The translations under genes were made by a program, and so were the position numbers. Under the pieces are notes generated by a model that was not told the DNA's origin, ran no database searches, and saw only the letters and a program-made list of their open reading frames with translations. From NCBI GenBank assembly GCA_021018815.1, contig JAITYX010000053.1, positions 2,924,001 to 2,988,000 of the forward strand: 64,000 nt of DNA. Reading direction: 5' to 3'. Source of the stretch: Talinum fruticosum. Taxonomy: Eukaryota > Streptophyta > Magnoliopsida > Caryophyllales > Talinaceae. Positions 1 to 10,700 of this stretch are shown here, one piece after another. Each line of letters begins with the position of its first letter. Position 1 is the stretch's first letter.

Positions 1-416
1 AATATGGTACATTTTCTAGGCTTAAAGCCATAAAATCCTACATAAAACCACAATATCACTCAACGAGCCACCCGCTCGGAGTACACAACTCAATGGCCAC
101 ACGCCGGAGTCCAACCAATATACATTAGGCTTAAAACAACTTAAATGGTTCATGATACATTTGATACAAACTCTATGAACTTAATTACAAGCTACCACAC
201 TTAGAAGCATATAGAATGTACGTCGGCAGCTTGAGTCATTACGCACATCGTTTATACCAGACATACCCAAAAGTATATATATCAACCCAACATTAACTAC
301 ACTATATACACAAATCCCAAAACGATAGCTTAAGGAAATAATAGTCACGTAATTTTCCCGAAGTTCAAATCGAGACACCTTATAATCCTATTGCTCACAA
401 GTGATCTCTAAACCCC

Positions 417-428
417 GCTCCGATACCA
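417..428 (-). other. Primer-binding site (tRNA-Met) of the gypsy element
   Basis: The minus strand reads TGGTATCGGAGC, one base from the plant initiator tRNA-Met complement TGGTATCAGAGC. It lies immediately inside the LTR. The difference (CGG for CAG) is of the kind seen throughout this window. Confidence 0.6.
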
Positions 429-429
429 C

Positions 430-3018
430 AACCGTAACTCCCCAATCCCCATTACTTAATAATTCCCTAATTCGAGAATATTAGGTAAGGTTGCAGCGGA
501 AGTTAACGATCGAAGGCGTTACCGTCGCCCTAACAAAAGGACAAGGCCGAATTAAAATGCCATAATAACCTATGTCTATTAGTTATGCTTCAGTAAGTCG
601 GGAAACGTTAAATGCTACGTCACAGGTGTCATGCCGATAACATAAATAAACTAATCCAAAAGTACAGTTCTGCTACATATTTACATATATTAACGGCCAA
701 TACAATAGTCTGCAATAGGAAATACGCAATATTTAATTACAATTCAAGGTCAAACCCAAAATTAACGAGAATGAGAATCACTGTGAGCATCTAACCCATC
801 ATAGAACAATGATAATGAAGTATCCGGCTAAGTCTTGCTCCCGTCAGGCTTCTTAGGCAAAGGACTATTCACATATGCTTTTCCCGAAAACAAAAACATT
901 AAAATAATTCGAAGAATGAGTCGAAACTCAATACGAACACTCCTGCACAATCAAATAATTTTGAAACACATTGATTGAGCACGCGTATTTCAATTCATTT
1001 TAGTTTGAAATCGGGGGAGAGAATATGAGTAAAACTTGCTTGCCGGTTATTATCTGAAAGTGGAACTCCTTGATCATTGATACGATCTTAGTAAGGTGCA
1101 CACCCCGGCCCGACCGAGAACCCGAGTTGACGCCACGCGGGTGAAATTGGAGGGCATAAGCGTTGATGATTGATAATTGGGCGGGGACCACTTAATTAGG
1201 TGGCAAAACTTGACTTGCAAATGATTCATTATTAGTTATTTATGTAAGAAATGTTGAGATTTGATGAAATAGGTGAATTTTCGAAGGGTACAGGCAATGA
1301 ATGTACCTGAACCGAGAATGTTTGTTTCTCCCATTTTATAAAAATTCAAGTTACCAGCTAATCGACAGCGGAAGTGGCCTCAATTCTATTTCAAATAGAC
1401 TTTTGTTGTTAATAATGTTTCTCTTGAGTTTCAATAATTGAATTTGTATAAGCGTTGACAACTTATTTCATTTTCTGTATTTATTACGTAATCGGTTAAA
1501 CTACGCTTTCTTACATAACTTTATTGCATTAATTCCGTTTCAAATATTGAACACAATGCATACTAACTAAAGAAGTTGATTAGGCTAATTAGATACTCAA
1601 TGATTTTGATGTAATTCAATTTGTTAGTTGGCTTGGATTGAAAATGGTGTATATATATATATGTATACCTAAACAAACACTTATTCCTAATTTATTCCTT
1701 ACTTCTCCTTTTCCCGCATTCAAACCCATAGTTAAGTAGTTAATTAATCCGTCAAATGCCTTTCCATAGGAAGGTTTCACAATTTGCCGAACTGCCCAAA
1801 ATTCATACATACACCAATTTAAGGTCATAAGCATTATTCTCTCAACAAAATTCACATTCACAGCCACAATTAGGGATGGTTAATGCTCAATTATTTTCCA
1901 TGCCTCTACACATTACTCGATATCTAATTCCAATTTCCACATACGCATTCCCTTTCATTTGCTCAATACAACCATTTTCAAAATATACCAAATCCATCAA
2001 ATTACTCAATTCTATAATTAGGCATCCCTAATCTCATTCTCTAAATTATAATCTCCCAAAAGGAATCACATATATTCACATTCATACACAATCAATCCAT
2101 CAACTGCCACATACTCAATCATCCACACCAATCCAAATTTTCTCAAATCCATCTTTAAATTCATATCCTAACATCATTATAAACTATATAATTTAATTAA
2201 CAACTACAATCACTAAGTAAATAATGAAGTGTGATAATTTAGGGTTTAGGATTTTACCTTCAAACACCAAGGGATGGAAGTCAAGAGAGAAGAATAGTGG
2301 TTGTACACGCCTGGGCTCCAGCTGGTACTCGGGCGAGCACCGGCGACAAGCTCCGGCGGCCGCTACGGCTGGTGGCTGGCCGATAGGTGGGTCGCGGCAG
2401 GGGAGCACAGCAGCACACCGCAGGAGAAAGGGAGAGAGCGTGAAAGCGAGAGAGGGAGGGAGCGAGAGCGAGAGAGAAAGGGAGAGACCGACGCCGATTT
2501 TCTGGCCGACGCCGGCTGTGGCCGGAGCAAGTGGCGACAGCAAGGAGGATGAAGATGGTGGCAGAGGAATGGAGCAGGGGACGTGCGAGGGACAGGATGC
2601 GAGAATGAAGAAATGAATCAGGTTGGGTATTCTTATTGTTATTGTTTTTTTCTTTTTTTTTTTGTATAAATCTAGATAAATCCATTTCTGGATTTTTCTT
2701 TCAAAAATCTAATTTATTTATTTATTGTTATTATTATTATTTTACTTTATTTTATTTTTATTTTTATTTATATATATATGTATATATATTTTTGTTGTTA
2801 CTTTTTAATTTTATTTTAATAATGATGTTTACAAATTATAACCTTATTATGAGATTTTTATTAGGGCCACTTCGTCGCCTTAGCTACAACACACATATAT
2901 AAAAAAACGTAAATATAAATATAAAATATCGAATTGAAGTGCACGCGCTCAATCATATAAATCTTGTAATTAATGAATTAATAAAATAAACAATGTGATT
3001 TAGGGTCGGGTTGTTACA
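430..3018 (-). repeat. 5' LTR of the gypsy element
   Basis: About 2.6 kb. On the minus strand it starts with TGTAACAACCC at 3018 and ends just before the primer site; its 3' terminus reads GTTG rather than the usual CA, so the end is approximate. On the plus strand, 2410-2490 is GA-rich (CT-rich in element sense) and 2636-2830 is T/A-rich. Open frames across 2190-2690 on both strands are Ser/Leu- or Arg/Glu-rich by-products of this simple sequence. No gene was seen in this stretch. Confidence 0.55.
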
Positions 3019-3230
3019 AATTTCAAAGAACAACTAGAGTCTCTTACTACCGAGAGTACTTGTTTTGAAAAAGGAGTTAGAAAACTTGAGCCAAAATTTG
3101 AAAGTGCTTGAGACCGAGTGCTCAAGACAATGAGATTGAGTTTGAGTGCCTTAGAATAGAGAATGCGCAACTAAAATAGAAGATCAATAAGTCTCAAGAG
3201 CAAGCTTAAAATTATTCAAATCTCAGCTTC
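3019..3230 (+). pseudogene. gag C-terminal coiled-coil remnant (SIRE-1)
   Basis: The sequence aligns by eye with the gag linker of SIRE-3 (53380-53580): a heptad-like Glu/Lys/Leu-rich stretch built on FKEQLESL and similar pieces. Only the C-terminal part remains; the capsid-like part and zinc knuckle are missing, cut at the junction with the gypsy LTR. Several stops are present, so nothing is translatable. In copia elements this part of gag forms the virus-like particle. Confidence 0.6.
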
Positions 3231-3351
3231 CAAAAGTGCTTTTCCTCATAAAACAACCACAATAAAGACTCATTCTTGGGTTTGTAAGATGAAGTGAGAA
3301 GGGTTAGTTTGTTTTTGTTTTGCAAGTAACTCGAAATGAAAGGGTCATTGG

Positions 3352-4357
3352 TACTTAGATAGTGGATGTCCACGCCATATGTCCGGAGACTCACGACTTT
3401 TCTCTAAGCTAGAAGTTATGAAATGAGGAAAAGTCACATTTGGAGACAATAGCAAAGCTAAGATAGTTGGGATTAGCAAGATTAGTCAAGCGGACAACTC
3501 TGTCAGTCCAGTCTACTTTATCAAAGGGCTCAAGTACAACCTTATGAGCATATCTTAGTTATGTGACAAAGGTCAAGAGGTAAGATTCACTCAAACCAAC
3601 TACTATATTTTTTATGCAGATCACCGAAGAGACAAAACTCTCAGTGTCCGAGGTCGGGTAACACCTATATCATTCATCTCTTAGATTCTAGTCAAAATTT
3701 ATCATGTTTAAAAGCATCTTTGAATGATGATTTATGAACATGGCATCGTAGACTAGGTCATATCAGCATGCATACCATCATGAAGCTTGCATCTCATGGA
3801 TTAGTTAGGGGTTTACCTAACTGTGCATTTAAGAAAGATAAAATCTATGATGTATGCACAAAAGGAAAGCAAGTTAGATCATATTTCAAACCACTCAAAA
3901 CTGTATTTACATCCAAAGTACTTGAATTGATTCATATGGATTTGTGTGGTGAAATCCCAATGATAAGCTTGTGAGGTAAATCATATGTGCTGGTTATTGT
4001 TGATGATTATTCACGATTTACCTAAGTGTGTTTTCTAAAAACAAGAATGTAGCCTTCAAAGAGTTCACTCAAATCTGCAGGAAAATTCAAGTGGAGTCCG
4101 AGACTCGGATCGGAAGAATTCGAACCGACCATGGAAGGGAGTTCGATTACTCAGAATTTGCAAACTTCCATGACAAGAATGGCATCTCCGACAACTTCTC
4201 AACACCAAGAACTCTCAACAGAGTGGAGTAGTAGAGAGAAAGAACAAAACTCTTGAAGAAATAGGAAAAACAATGATGATCGAAAATGATCTACCTTACT
4301 ATTTACGAGCTGAGGCGGTTAACAAAGCGAATTATATACTCAACCAATGCCTCATCA
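3352..4357 (+). pseudogene. Protease, GAG-pre-integrase and integrase (SIRE-1, upstream half of pol)
   Basis: The copia aspartic protease is marked by WYLDSGC followed by RHMSGD (catalytic DSG at 3358-3366). A GAG-pre-integrase domain with the HHCC zinc-binding pattern follows (about 3735-3960; WHRRLGH, then a VCTKGKQ motif for the cysteine pair), then the integrase core (VLVIVDDYSRF at about 3985-4020 and a TDHGREF motif near 4125). The last piece, about 4254-4357, is the conserved MMIENDLPYYLRAEA segment. Stops and frameshifts occur at least near 3400, 3970 and 4025. The coding frame is interrupted at 4357 by the CACTA element and resumes at 22693. Confidence 0.85.
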
Positions 4358-4469
4358 CACTACAAAAAGCAAGGGAATACCGACGGATAACATCCGGCAA
4401 ATTATACACTCAACCGATGCCTCATCACACTACAAAAAGCAAGGGAATACCGACGAATAACGTCCGAAG
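4330..4469 (+). repeat. 70 bp tandem duplication across the left CACTA junction
   Basis: Positions 4330-4399 and 4400-4469 are near-identical. Each copy contains SIRE-1 flank, the TCA target site and the first ~42 bases of the CACTA terminus. There are therefore two candidate left ends, 4358 and 4428, and the duplication arose after insertion. Confidence 0.9.
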
Positions 4470-5040
4470 GGTTACCAACCTGTCGGACAATCCGATGATA
4501 ATTAAAACGATCGCCGACGGAAGAAAAATCATATTTTTTCAGTACTATTCACTAACGAGAATTGCATTGAGATCCGAGGGGACAGTCGGATCTCGGTGCA
4601 ATTCCCGTCGGTCAATAGTGGTTTCCCGAAATTTTCGGACACTAGCAGATTTTGTCGAAGATGGGACAAATGTACACTATGGTCCGACGGGTTCCCCGTC
4701 GGAACCCATCGGACAACAATGACAAATGTCACATCTATGCTCGCGGTGCAGCAGCTTTTGTCAGAGGACAAAAGTTTTCTTGTTGTCCGACGGGTTCCGT
4801 CGGGGAACCAATCAAACAACAAGACAACTTTTGTCCTCCACGGGAAAAGCGAAAGCTTTTCTAGAGCGGTGCAAAAGAGGACTCTTGTCCGATGGGTTCC
4901 ATCGGGTAACCCGTCGGACAACAAAACAATTTTTATCTCCCGGGAAAAGCTGTAGCTTTTCTAGAAGGGGCAGAAAATGTGTGTTGTCGGACGGGTTACC
5001 CGATGGAACCCGTTGGACAACAATGACACTTTTGTCCTAT
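4470..5040 (+). repeat. Left subterminal repeat region of the CACTA element
   Basis: Repeated, often paired inverted short motifs of the form GTCCGACGGGTTCC and GGAACCCGTCGGAC (for example around 4680-4715, 4785-4815, 4885-4920, 4985-5020), interspersed with TTTTGTC and AAAGCTTTTC elements. In the En/Spm family, subterminal motifs bind the TNPA-type protein. ORFs that cross this region on both strands are by-products of the repeats. Confidence 0.85.
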
Positions 5041-5985
5041 TATTGAATTATTTTCAATATGGGCATTCATTTCATTTGAGTACGCGACATGTTCCATATA
5101 AACAAGGCATGCTTCATTTTGGATGCTAAAGGTGAAAAAATAAAAAAAAAACCTTTCATTTGCATGTTGAAATTCAATTGTGAACTTTCTGCCGGAATCC
5201 ATCGCCTGTCTCCACCATCGAAAGCCGCCTAGACTCGTCACTAAAAGCCAGCGTTCGTTCCTCGGAACCACTTTTGCAACACATTCGGTAAGGTTAGTAG
5301 ATAAAATTAGTGATAATGATATTTTTAGTAGTTTTGATAGTTATTTATTTATGTTAAAAATTAGAAAATACTAGTTTATATTTTTGTGATATGTTATGAT
5401 TATAATATTATAATGGTGTTATTATGTTGAAAATTTGAGAATGTGATATATAATAAATTTGCGAATTGAGATAATTACAAATTAGTAGGAATTTGCGATG
5501 ATATCACCAAATAGTTTAAAAGTTAATTGAAATTTCTGATATTTATAAATGAATAAAAGTTATTTAAATTTGTATCATTGTAGTCGTATATTAAATAATA
5601 ATGAGTTATGCCGAAATTTGTGACATTATACATACATAGATTTTTATTAATACTAATATAGATAACCCAATTTTATATTTATTCATGTTTTTTTATACAG
5701 AACCCAACGTCTTATTTATTCATTTTGTTGTTATCTAAATCTAGCACTTTATAAGAACTGATAAAATAAGGGTGAGCCATCCATCCAAACTCAACAAATT
5801 ATAACTGTAGCCTAATTATAAGAAAATTTGAAGAAATATTATGCCAATCGTTTTATACAATACATCCATTGTAAGAATTTTTATTTAAGTCTCCAACAAT
5901 AAAAACATAACTAAAAAGAAGACAAAATTACAAAGAATAAAACATGAAAAGAAAAATAACACTACGTATACACCAAAGACGAAAA

Positions 5986-5987
<2 letters not shown>
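5041..5987 (+). other. CACTA 5' non-coding region with a possible leader exon
   Basis: AT-rich sequence with no supportable gene. A GC-richer patch at about 5180-5290 ends in GGTAAGG, which resembles a 5' splice donor (about 5288). It could be a leader exon of the transposase transcript whose intron was later invaded by the virus. That reading is inference only. Confidence 0.35.

Positions 5988-6063
<76 letters not shown>
5988..6063. repeat. (TTA)n microsatellite
   Basis: About 25 uninterrupted ATT/TTA trinucleotides, directly left of the pararetrovirus insertion. It produces a poly-Asn open frame on the minus strand that is not a gene. Confidence 0.95.
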
Positions 6064-6066
<3 letters not shown>

Positions 6067-6146
6067 AAGTGTGCAATAATAATATTAATAGATTTTTGTT
6101 GATGTTTTCATAATCTAATTGACGATTGATTATATATATATATAAT

Positions 6147-7881
6147 GTATTTTTAATCGTTGACAATATTACCAATGATCTCATTATCGGTACTCCTTTC
6201 CTCATTCAAATTTATCCTTTTTATGTTAATGAATTAGGAGTGCACACTAATATCATGGGTAAACAAATTTCCTTTAAATTCTTATCATTTGCTAAGCAAA
6301 GAGATGTCTCCCTTTTACAAACACACTCTATTTTTCGACAAGTTAATAGTTTACAATATAAGCAAACTACAATTACCCATTTACAAGAAGAGATTTCTTA
6401 TCTCAAGATTGAAGAACAGATTGCAAAATCCTTCGATTTAGGAAAAATTCTTGATATAGAACAAATCATAAAGAAACAGATATGTTCCGATGTCCCTAAT
6501 GCTTTACGGGAAAGAAAAAAGCACATAGTTTCCTTACCTTATATAAAAGATTTTGATGAAAGAAACATTCCTACAAAAGCTCGCCCAACTCAAATGAATT
6601 TAGAGATTCTCGAGCAGTATAAAAATGAAATTCAATCCCTTTTAGACAAACAACTCATTAGATCTTCAAAGTCTCTTTGGAGTTGTGCGAGTATTCTATG
6701 TTAAAAATGTTGCAAAAAAGAACGTGGAGTTCCCAAACTTACAAACCCCTCAATAAAATTCTCTAATGGATTCGGTATCCGATTCCTAACAAAAGAGATT
6801 TACTAAGCGGATTCTTTGACGCTAAAATATTTTCATACTTTGATATGAAATCCGGGTTACGGTAAATACAAATTGCAGAAGTTGATTGATACAAGACAAC
6901 ATTTACTTGTTCCATTTGGACACTATGAATGGAATGTTATGCCCTTTGGATTCAAAAATGCTCCTTCCGAATTTCAAAATATTATGAACGACATTTTTAC
7001 CCATATACCTCTTTTATTATTGTTTACATTGATGATGTCCTTGTTTTTTCCAAAACCATTGATCAACATTTTAAACATTTATAGATATTGTTACATATTA
7101 CTAAGAAAAATGGATTAGTCTGTTTCAACTTCAAAAATGATTTAATTTCAAACAAAAATAAGATTTCTTGGACATGACATTTACAAAGGAACTATAAAAC
7201 CTATCATGAGAGCACTCACTTTTGCTGAGAAATTTCCAGATGAAGTAAAAGATAAAAAACAATTGCAAAAATTTTTAGGATGTCTTAATTATGTTTCGAT
7301 TTTTTCCTGAATCTAAGACAGACATGTGCTCCTCTATTTAGAAGGCTTAGAAAGAGGCCATTCCCTGGACAGTAACAACATACCGAAATAGTTAGACTAA
7401 TTAAACATAGAGTCAAATCTTTACCTTGTCTTAGCATACCTCATCCAAATGCACATATGATAGTTGAAACAGATGTATCCGATATAGGATATGGTGATAT
7501 ACTCAAACAAAAAATAACAAGTCATGACCAAAAGGAACAACTTGTCCGATTTCATTCGGGAATATGGCTCGATCCTCAACAAAACTATTCTACCATTAAA
7601 AAGGAAATTCTATCTATCGTTCTTTGTGTTTCAAAATTTTAGGATGATTTATTCTACAAAAATTTCTTTTAAGAATTGATTGCAAAGCTGCTAAAGATAT
7701 TTTATAAAAGGACATTAAAAAATTGGTTTCTAAGCAAATCTTTGCCGGATGGCAAGCAATTTTATCTTCTTTTGATTTTGAAATAGAGTTTATCAAAGGA
7801 GAAAGCAATTCACTTCCAGATTTCCTTACTAGAGAGTTCTCACAAGGAAAGAGTGACAAAACAAAACTTTTGCAAGAGTGA
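6147..7881 (+). pseudogene. Pararetroviral protease C-half, reverse transcriptase and RNase H
   Basis: The first residues (LIIGTPF) are the C-terminal part of a retropepsin. The RT domain covers about 6540-7330, with PFGHYEWNVMPFGF-type sequence near 6915 and the polymerase YIDD signature at 7024-7035 in a shifted frame. RNase H follows (about 7457-7870), opening with ETDVSD and showing YSTIKKEILS. At least four frameshifts or stops (near 6704, 6845, 7010, 7642) separate the pieces. In Caulimoviridae this enzyme copies pregenomic RNA into DNA. The reading ends with TGA at 7879-7881, three bases before the next ATG. Confidence 0.85.
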
Positions 7882-7883
7882 CC

Positions 7884-9116
7884 ATGAGTAAGCGGAAGGA
7901 CAAAGGAAAAGGTATACAAAAGGCCGAAGATTACCAGTTGGTTTCTCACCCAGGAACCTTTCAATATATCAAAATACCAGTTCGGAACAAATTTCAATCC
8001 CTTACAAATTTCTCTCCTTTACCCTACAAAGCTGCTTTCACAAATCCTACCGCTACCCATTACCATGTTAAATTTACGGAACATTTGTTTCTTACAAATT
8101 ATAAGTCTCCTCCATCCAATGATTTTATCTCGACAATTTATCCAACAAAGTTTTGGAAATCTTCATTTTTATACCGACCATTCTCAAAAGAACTCGACGA
8201 TTGTACGAGTTTATTCTTGTAGATTCGCATTCAATTGACTTTACCCATGCAAAAGACAGAACAAATCCTGACTGCATACTTTATTCTAAGTGCATCGTCC
8301 GACAAGTTATTGGTTCCCATGAGTGGAAGAATCCATTTGAAGAGAGACAATTTTCTATCCTCTATCAACCACAATCTTACAACTACAATGATTACAAAAT
8401 GGCTTGGTATAGAGTATTTCTTTATAGACCGGATGTCCACTCCTGGTTCTTCAATTTCTGTGATACTTGCACTACAAACTTCCCAAGTATGGTTCTATCA
8501 TTGGTGGACCCTTTTGGTGCCACTTCCTCTATTTTGCCTACGAAGCTAGAGAAGGATGGGATCAATGGCTCAAAGGCTCTACTTTTGATCCTTTTGCAAA
8601 AGAAGTACAATTCTTTCGAACATTCAATGTTGCATGTATTTTTAGTTGGGAATACCAATTTCAAAATTACCTACAGAATCCTTATACACTTTCAATAGTC
8701 CATATCCACAACATTAGATGGTGGCTAGAGTATAAAACTACACTTTGCAATAAGGAGAACGTTCAACATTTTCTAATGACAAAAACAAAGAAATATACGT
8801 CGTTTAATCTATGCTAGACTGAAGCATTAAAACCAAACAAGATTGAACCATCTCCCATTAATCCATCTACTCCGACAAAAAGGAAAATTCTTCAAATACC
8901 AAAGGATCGCAAAAATCCCGTTTGAAAGGTCTATCACAAAGGCAACGTGATCTTTTAGAAATCCTTAAAGATGAGCCCGAACTCCGAAAAATTATTTGTA
9001 GAAGCTTATGGCACATGACCATTCGGACAATGATGAGGATGCTGATTCAACAAGCATCTTCTACACTACCTGATCCTTTTGGAGGTCCTTGTTCGCAAAA
9101 CCCCTTTGAGACATAA
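7884..9116 (+). pseudogene. Florendovirus-type second ORF, function unknown
   Basis: ATG at 7884 follows the RNase H stop almost directly, opening with MSKRKDKGKGIQ. Three frames carry the rest in turn: about 7884-8215, 8153-8530 (FILVDSHSIDFTH, then YNYNDYKMAWYR) and 8467-8815 (EAREGWDQWLKG, CIFSWEYQF), then a C-terminal piece ending at TAA 9114-9116. Aromatic-rich W/Y/F motifs of this kind recur in the second ORF of florendoviruses and in many plant proteins annotated as hypothetical. No function is established for it. At least three frameshifts make this copy non-functional. Assignment rests on position and motif recall, not on a search. Confidence 0.7.
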
Positions 9117-9944
9117 AAAATAAAAAATAAAAAATAAAAAAAGATCCCGTAGGTAACCCCGGCAAAAGTAAGGGTCATTTTCTAAGCTTTGTCACTTTGC
9201 AGGTGTGAAAGAATCCTACAATTTGAGAAAAAATGACAAAATTGGCTTTCAAAAATTGTGATATAAAGATGAATGACATAAAGATGAAAAACCATGACAA
9301 TGAAGAAAGAAGCCAAGGAGAAATTTTGGCATAAAGATAAATGACATAAAGATGAAAAGCCATGGCAATGAAGGAATAAGCCAAGAAGTCTTTCAAAAAT
9401 TATGACAAAAAGATGAAAAGCCATGGAAGGAAAAGACAAGTTGTCTTTCGAAAAGAATTGTCATTTCCTACCAAAAGATGCTTTACATTTGCTATATAAG
9501 GATGTATCTCCATTGGGAGAAGGCATCAGCTTGATGAGTGAGTTGAGAATTCCATTAAAGTGTATTGGTTTCTTTGTATTTTGAATATCGGTTTCAAATT
9601 TTCTTTAAGCGAGTTTTCTAATTTACGTGACAAATATTGTAAGTATTCTATTTACAATCTTGTGTTTTATATTTTATAAAATTTAAAGTTTATTTATATT
9701 CATCTTTTATTATTTATTTACTCGTATTTTATTAAGTTTTACGTGGTTTTTAATATTTTAATCTACAATCCTGCAAAGCTGGTATCGAGCCATTATTGCA
9801 TTGTAATTATTGTGTTTGCATCTAGACGTTGGTTAAACGTTGGTCAGCCTTAAATCCGTTGGTTAGCCAATAGTGGTGGTCCCGGTCGGTAGTCCCGTTG
9901 ATCCCGTTATTTGCAGCAGATACTTTAGTTACAATGCATTAGAA
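9117..9944 (+). promoter_or_regulatory. Pararetroviral intergenic region: repeats, TATA box, tRNA primer site
   Basis: It opens with an A-rich tract (9115-9141). Three direct repeats starting GACATAAAGATGAAAA lie at 9275, 9343 and 9404, upstream of a TATA box (TATATAAG, 9493-9500), and are candidate enhancer repeats for the pregenomic RNA promoter. The minus-strand primer site TGGTATCGAGC at 9780-9790 resembles the tRNA-Met complement used by Caulimoviridae, by convention position 1 of such genomes. The polyprotein ATG follows at 9945. Confidence 0.7.
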
Positions 9945-10700
9945 ATGGCTTCTAAATTACGTAGATTATTTTCGTTTGGGTCTCGATAGTAATTCAAGTG
10001 ACATAATTAATAGTTAAGAAATTAGAACATAACCTTTATTTAAAGCCCCATCACCTAATGAATATGATAATTGGATTATACCTAGGGTCAAGCCTCGAGA
10101 CAATTTACAAAATAGGTACATTTGATTTTTCCACTGCTTATTCAGATCAAAACTCATGAAGAAATTATTAGTTTACAAAATGGTCTACAATCAATTTCAT
10201 TAATCAAACAAGAGTCTATTAAGAATCATTTAAAGGCAAATTATAGATTCATGCATAGAGGACTTGTTCAAGTTGTTGTTAAACCTTTTGTTCGAAAAGG
10301 CATTAACACTCCTACTTATATGGCTCTAAGAGACAAACGATTGAAAAAATATAAGTCCTCTTTATTGGCTATGATTCATACTAACATTTCTAATGGTCCA
10401 GCTTTTTTCAATTGCTATCCAGATTTTCTAGTTGATCTTACCTGTCCATTGACAATTGAATCAATAAAATTAGATGTTCATGTACAAGGTGACGAATTTT
10501 ATGATTTTAAAAACTTTGCGGTTATGTATAGAGTTTATTTTAGACTGATGTCTACAAACCTTAACACAAAATATTTAAGTCCTCTTCCTTCTAACTAAAA
10601 AGAAACTGTTTTACTTGAAATAATGATGAGAAACCTACTGTCTTTACTCCAAAACTCCTTAAATGGGATGAAATTACAATCCTAGATGAACTCGAACTAG
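9945..10700 (+). pseudogene. Pararetroviral movement-protein region (start of polyprotein)
   Basis: The polyprotein appears to start at ATG 9945 (MASKLRRLFSFGSR) and hits a stop at about 9987. The longest remaining piece, 10122-10598, is 158 residues and has the features expected of a 30K-superfamily movement protein: a VQVVVKPFVRKG strand region, then ALRDKRLKKYKSSLL, with hydrophobic beta segments before the C-terminus. Such proteins enlarge plasmodesmata for cell-to-cell spread. The frame is open at 10122 but there is no continuous link to the putative start. Assignment is from position in the polyprotein plus motif pattern. Confidence 0.65.

Larger units (their letters stand above)
1..3018 (-). 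mobile_element. Ty3/gypsy (Tekay/Del-like) retrotransposon, 5' portion, partial
   Basis: Read on the minus strand, this is an LTR starting TGTAACAACCCGACCC at 3018, a primer-binding site near 428-417, and then untranslated leader running off the left edge of the window. The TGTAACAACCC start and the TGGTATC-type primer site are typical of plant chromoviruses of the Tekay/Del group; the lineage is inferred, because no gag or pol lies inside the window. The right boundary abuts copia gag sequence at 3019, so the element probably inserted into the gag region of SIRE-1. The matching left flank and target duplication lie outside the window. Positions 1-416 hold leader without a supportable ORF. 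Confidence 0.6.

Noticed and set aside
2193..2685. Overlapping open frames on both strands, 80-130 residues
   Set aside because: They lie in GA/CT-rich LTR sequence, have low-complexity composition and overlap each other on opposite strands; no domain is visible.
4529..5046. Several open frames in the left CACTA end
   Set aside because: All three frames are open because the subterminal repeats lack stops; content is repeated versions of the same motif.
5885..6205. 106-residue minus-strand frame with a long Asn run
   Set aside because: Translation of the (TTA)n microsatellite.
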